Below, one piece after another: positions 5,880-8,293 of a DNA stretch of 8,293 bases. The stretch is taken from positions 1 to 8,293 of the forward strand of contig URLG01000097.1 in the NCBI GenBank assembly GCA_900548535.1. Reading direction: 5' to 3'. The notes beneath the pieces were generated by a model, which was not told where the DNA came from, made no database searches, and saw nothing but the letters and a program-made list of their open reading frames with translations. Position 1 is the first letter of the stretch. Every line of letters starts with the position of its first letter. Source of the DNA: Candidatus Segatella intestinihominis (GTDB taxonomy: Bacteria > Bacteroidota > Bacteroidia > Bacteroidales > Bacteroidaceae). Made by a program: the position numbers and the translations under genes.

Positions 5880-7541
5880 TTATTTCTTCATTCTTTCCTC
5901 AGCCTTGCGCAATGCAAAGTCGTAGGCATCATAATAGTACTCGATGAAATGCTTCCACAAAGCCTTCTCCGACAAGGTTTCAGCATTCTTGCGGCACTTA
6001 TTGACCTGAGTCTTGGTGAAACCAGAATACTTGGCCACAGTATCCTTGATGGCATCAGCCACCTCAGAATAATTATAATCTGTACGCTTGATGACCTTGA
6101 CTCCATCTTCAATCTCGCTGTAGCCACCCTTCTCGGTGTTAGCCCAAAGACCAAATCCTGCCAAGTCGGTAGTGATACAAGGCACCTTGAATGCCACAGC
6201 CTCCAATGGAGTATAGCCCCAAGGCTCATAATAAGATGGATAGATGCAAAGATCATTGCCCAGCACTACATCGTAATAGCTCTTGTTAATGATACCATCA
6301 TTACCAATAAGATAGCAAGGCAAGAAGATGAGTTTCACCTTGTCTTCCTTGTTATTATGCATATTGTAGTACTTCAGCATGCCCAGCACATTGTCATGGC
6401 TCATATTGTGCAACCAGTGAGTAATCTCTGGCACTTCCAAAGGTGTATCAAACTTCTTCCCACTGTTCAAGCGGTCCAAGAGGTCCTGTCGAGGCTCACC
6501 TACCCAACCAGGCACATCGATGAATGCCAATACATTCTTCTTCAAGTTGCCATCACGGAGCAAGCGATTCATCGCCTCGATATATACATCAATACCCTTG
6601 TTGCGGAACTCATAGCGTCCGCTGGTAGATACAATCAGGGTATCATCATCCAGGTCTGTTCCCATCAAGGCATTTGCCACATCAAGCAAGCGCTTGCGAG
6701 CCTCCTTGCGTTTCTTGGTAAATGTAGATGCCTTTGGTACGAAGCTATTGTCAAAACCATTAGGCAACACAAAGTCTACTGGCTTGTCCAAAAGTTCCTT
6801 ACACTCATTGGCGGTAATGTCGCTCACGGTAGTGAAGCAATCCACATACTTAGCAGTCTGCTTCTCTATAGAGTGCTTGCTCTGCATATTGAGTTCACCA
6901 GCCATCTGGTCACCATTGTATGCAAAAAGATAGTCATATAGAGGCTTGTTGTTACCAGCAATACTACGTCCGATGCTTGTAGCATGCGTAGTAAAAATGG
7001 TGGCAACCTCAGGCAGATGCTTGTTGACATAAAGCACACCAAGTCCAGTCATCCATTCATTACCATGATAGATGACCTTCTTGCCCTTACCCACTACATG
7101 CTTATAGAAACTTTCTACCACCAAAGCGGCAGCATAAGAGAACATGGACGCTTCGTCATAGTCGCCATAGGCGTGCAAGCTATCAACCTGATAGTCCTGC
7201 CAAAGCTGCCCATAGATTTGGTCTTTAATCGCATAGTAAGGTGTGAAATCTACCAAGACTGCCACAGGCTGCCCAGGTATATTCCATCTACCCACCTTTA
7301 CCTTTAAGCCCTCCTTGAGAGCTTCGATTTTCCACTGCGCATATAGCGTATCGTCCTCAGAGAAATAAGGATTCACCTTGTCTCCCCAACAATCAGGTCC
7401 AATGAAGATAAGTTGGTCCTGAAGCTTTTCCGTAAGAGTCTTAGCACGTGTTGAAAGTACGGTATAAATACCACCTACCTTGTTACACACTTCCCAGCTC
7501 GATTCAAATATATAATCTGGAAATATTCTTTTCTTTTCCAT
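5880..7541 (-). CDS. Glycogen synthase, GT3 family (eukaryote-like type)
   Basis: 553-aa retaining glycosyltransferase that extends alpha-1,4-glucan from a nucleotide-sugar donor. It resembles fungal/animal glycogen synthase (GT3) rather than the usual bacterial GlgA (GT5). Diagnostic segments: SWEVCNKVGGIYTVLSTRA (15-33), THATSIGR (185-192), TTVSDITANE (237-246), LPNGFD (259-264), GRYEFRNKGIDVYIEAM (308-324) and YYEPWGYTPLEAV (437-449), which holds the GT3 E-x7-E pair (E439, E447). The protein is shorter than eukaryotic enzymes and lacks their phosphorylated tails. Near 511-545 the segment aligning to the eukaryotic glucose-6-phosphate arginine helix has almost no arginines. The ATG at 7541 is preferred over an upstream TTG (7553) four codons earlier; both give essentially the same protein. 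First gene of the operon with glgP. Donor (UDP- or ADP-glucose) cannot be told from sequence alone. Some pipelines label it glgA, which is misleading here. Confidence 0.93.
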   Translation of the reverse strand: MEKKRIFPDYIFESSWEVCNKVGGIYTVLSTRAKTLTEKLQDQLIFIGPDCWGDKVNPYFSEDDTLYAQWKIEALKEGLKVKVGRWNIPGQPVAVLVDFTPYYAIKDQIYGQLWQDYQVDSLHAYGDYDEASMFSYAAALVVESFYKHVVGKGKKVIYHGNEWMTGLGVLYVNKHLPEVATIFTTHATSIGRSIAGNNKPLYDYLFAYNGDQMAGELNMQSKHSIEKQTAKYVDCFTTVSDITANECKELLDKPVDFVLPNGFDNSFVPKASTFTKKRKEARKRLLDVANALMGTDLDDDTLIVSTSGRYEFRNKGIDVYIEAMNRLLRDGNLKKNVLAFIDVPGWVGEPRQDLLDRLNSGKKFDTPLEVPEITHWLHNMSHDNVLGMLKYYNMHNNKEDKVKLIFLPCYLIGNDGIINKSYYDVVLGNDLCIYPSYYEPWGYTPLEAVAFKVPCITTDLAGFGLWANTEKGGYSEIEDGVKVIKRTDYNYSEVADAIKDTVAKYSGFTKTQVNKCRKNAETLSEKALWKHFIEYYYDAYDFALRKAEERMKK

Positions 7542-7563
7542 ATAAAATATCAATAAAACACCG

Positions 7564-7571
7564 CAAAGATA
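7564..7571 (-). promoter_or_regulatory. -7 element of the glycogen operon promoter
   Basis: The minus strand reads TATCTTTG, a full match to TAnnTTTG, about 23 nt upstream of the synthase ATG at 7541. The -33 position carries only a TTCG-like sequence above a T run, so the upstream contact is imperfect. The leader would be short and A/T-rich with no Shine-Dalgarno site. Confidence 0.6.
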
Positions 7572-7646
7572 AGTAAATAATTACAAAAAAACGAATAATT
7601 CTCATTAAAATCATGTAAAAAGCATGTTTTTCTTGATTTAAATAAA

Positions 7647-7654
7647 TAACTTTG
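7647..7654 (+). promoter_or_regulatory. -7 element for the small secreted protein gene
   Basis: TAACTTTG matches TAnnTTTG and lies 17 nt before the ATG at 7672. A TTG is present at 7633-7635 but is too close; no good -33 box is seen at 19-20 nt. It is divergent from the glycogen operon promoter within a 130-bp A/T-rich region. Confidence 0.55.
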
Positions 7655-7671
7655 TCAGAGTAATTTGAAAT

Positions 7672-8097
7672 ATGGATATGAAAAGAAGAATTTTAGCAAC
7701 AATTTTATGTCTCGCCAGCATGGTATGCATGGCGCAAACAGACAGCACCCTATTCAAGGGTAAAATCATCAACAAAGAGTATGATGTCTATATGAACCTA
7801 GATTTCTACCATAAGAATCTCAAGGTACCGGGCCAAGAACTCTTTGGAGAGATGCCTGGTTATTTTGGTGACAAAAGAGATAGCCGCAAATGGCTAGTTA
7901 CCGATGCTGAGATAGAAGGCAACACCGCTCACCTATCCATCATCAATGATTATGGTAGCGAGGATCTTACTGCCGACTTGGTGGCATTGCCTGATGGAAG
8001 CTACGAACTACAGCAGAAAGATGGAAGCGCCCTGAAGATAGCACGTAACAGAAAATGGGTAAAAGTACCTAAAAAGATGAGTTTTACCAAAGAATAA
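7672..8097 (+). CDS. Small secreted protein of unknown function
   Basis: 141-aa protein that I cannot assign to a named family. It has a clear Sec signal peptide: basic start MDMKRR, hydrophobic ILATILCLASMVC, and a likely signal peptidase I cut after A21 (CMA|QTD), a pattern common in Bacteroidetes. There is no convincing lipobox before either cysteine. The mature part of about 120 residues is polar and probably beta-rich, with no further membrane segment, and holds the segments VPGQELFGEMPGYFG (52-66), RKWLVTDAEIEG (72-83), IINDYGSEDLTADL (90-103) and a lysine-rich end RKWVKVPKKMSFTKE (127-141). It contains no cysteine after the signal peptide. A second ATG at 7678 (giving MKRRI) is equally acceptable. 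Periplasmic location is predicted. It is divergent from the glycogen operon, and nothing shows a link to it. Confidence 0.8.
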   Translation: MDMKRRILATILCLASMVCMAQTDSTLFKGKIINKEYDVYMNLDFYHKNLKVPGQELFGEMPGYFGDKRDSRKWLVTDAEIEGNTAHLSIINDYGSEDLTADLVALPDGSYELQQKDGSALKIARNRKWVKVPKKMSFTKE

Positions 8098-8105
8098 GCC
8101 TCTTT

Positions 8106-8165
8106 CTCATATTTTGCGAATTTCGCCCCGATGTAAGAGTGGCTTTGAAATTCGCGAAATATGAG
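8106..8165 (+). repeat. Imperfect inverted repeat (19-bp arms, 22-nt loop) after the secreted protein gene
   Basis: CTCATATTTTGCGAATTTC (8106-8124) and GAAATTCGCGAAATATGAG (8147-8165) pair over all 19 positions on the plus strand, with one U-G pair (8115/8156). On the minus strand that pair becomes a C-A mismatch, so the plus-strand RNA folds better. Outside it, AATAAG (8093-8098, containing the stop codon) could pair with CTTATT (8170-8175). No T run follows, so it is not a standard Rho-independent terminator. It may be a 3'-end stabilising hairpin or a copy of a dispersed palindromic repeat. Confidence 0.75.
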
Positions 8166-8201
8166 CCACCTTATTATGTTAAATAGAAGAGACAAATACA
8201 C

Positions 8202-8236
8202 AAAAAAGCCCCGACTTCGTAAGAAATCGAGGCTTT
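8202..8236 (-). terminator. Rho-independent terminator of the rRNA operon
   Basis: On the minus strand, AAAGCCTCGATTTC (8236-8223) pairs with GAAGTCGGGGCTTT (8218-8205) around a TTAC loop, a 14-bp stem with two G-U pairs, followed by a T run (8207-8202). It begins about 12 nt after the end of the 5S rRNA and ends the ribosomal RNA transcript. Confidence 0.9.
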
Positions 8237-8247
8237 CAAATTAAAAG

Positions 8248-8293
8248 AAGGCGGCTACCTACTCTCCCGCATTGCATTGCAGTACCATCGGCG
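8248..8293 (-). rRNA. rrf: 5S ribosomal RNA, 3' end only
   Basis: On the minus strand the last bases read CGCCGATGGTACTGCAATGC followed by a segment with GGGAGAGTAGG and ending GCCGCCTTC. This is the conserved 3' portion of Bacteroidetes 5S rRNA. The 5' part lies beyond the window. The exact 3' end is uncertain by a few bases. With the terminator just downstream it marks the end of an rRNA operon entering from the right. Confidence 0.92.

Noticed and set aside
5841..6941. Long open frame (366 codons) on the plus strand opposite the GT3 synthase
   Set aside because: Its frame is a reflection of codon bias in the synthase gene. The peptide has no recognisable domain and there is no promoter, and the minus-strand protein is a clear family member.

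Overview
The window reads as chromosomal core sequence from a gut Bacteroidetes, most likely a Prevotella/Segatella-type organism. The signs are: promoters of the TTTG-(19-20 nt)-TAnnTTTG type in front of several transcripts, no clear Shine-Dalgarno sites before the starts, a carboxynorspermidine/carboxyspermidine decarboxylase, a eukaryote-like GT3 glycogen synthase beside a DUF3417-type alpha-glucan phosphorylase, and a secreted protein with a typical 'MAQ' signal cleavage site. The genus is inferred from style and protein content, not from a database match.

Layout from left to right. Positions 1-47 hold the first two thirds of a tRNA-Gly(GCC) on the minus strand, with a well-formed promoter at 92-122. 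Next come a minus-strand terminator (about 145-186) and nspC (243-1418, minus), the last enzyme of the carboxyspermidine route to polyamines. A 109-bp divergent promoter region separates nspC from a plus-strand pair: a divergent ThiE/TenI-fold protein (1528-2136) and prs, PRPP synthetase (2201-3139). prs converges on the glycogen operon. Between them lie a perfect 18-bp bidirectional terminator (3160-3199) and a second, minus-facing terminator (3219-3252). The minus-strand glycogen operon is transcribed from about 7564 leftwards: GT3 glycogen synthase (5880-7541), then alpha-glucan phosphorylase glgP (3283-5841), 38 nt apart. Divergent from it is a small secreted protein of unknown function (7672-8097, plus). 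The window ends with a 19-bp-arm inverted repeat (8106-8165), a strong rRNA-operon terminator (8202-8236, minus) and the 3' end of a 5S rRNA (8248-8293, minus).

How the genes fit together. The GT3 synthase and glgP form one unit for building and breaking down storage glucan. prs supplies PRPP for nucleotides, histidine, tryptophan and NAD, and nspC serves polyamine synthesis; these are neighbours rather than one pathway. No stretch of more than about 160 bases lacks an assigned feature.

I found no mobile element, CRISPR array, defence system, toxin-antitoxin pair or obviously new system. The window is mostly ordinary housekeeping sequence. The points most worth a second look are the ThiE-like protein that lacks usual ThiE residues, the apparent loss of the allosteric arginine cluster in the GT3 synthase, the unassigned secreted protein, and the 8106-8165 inverted repeat.
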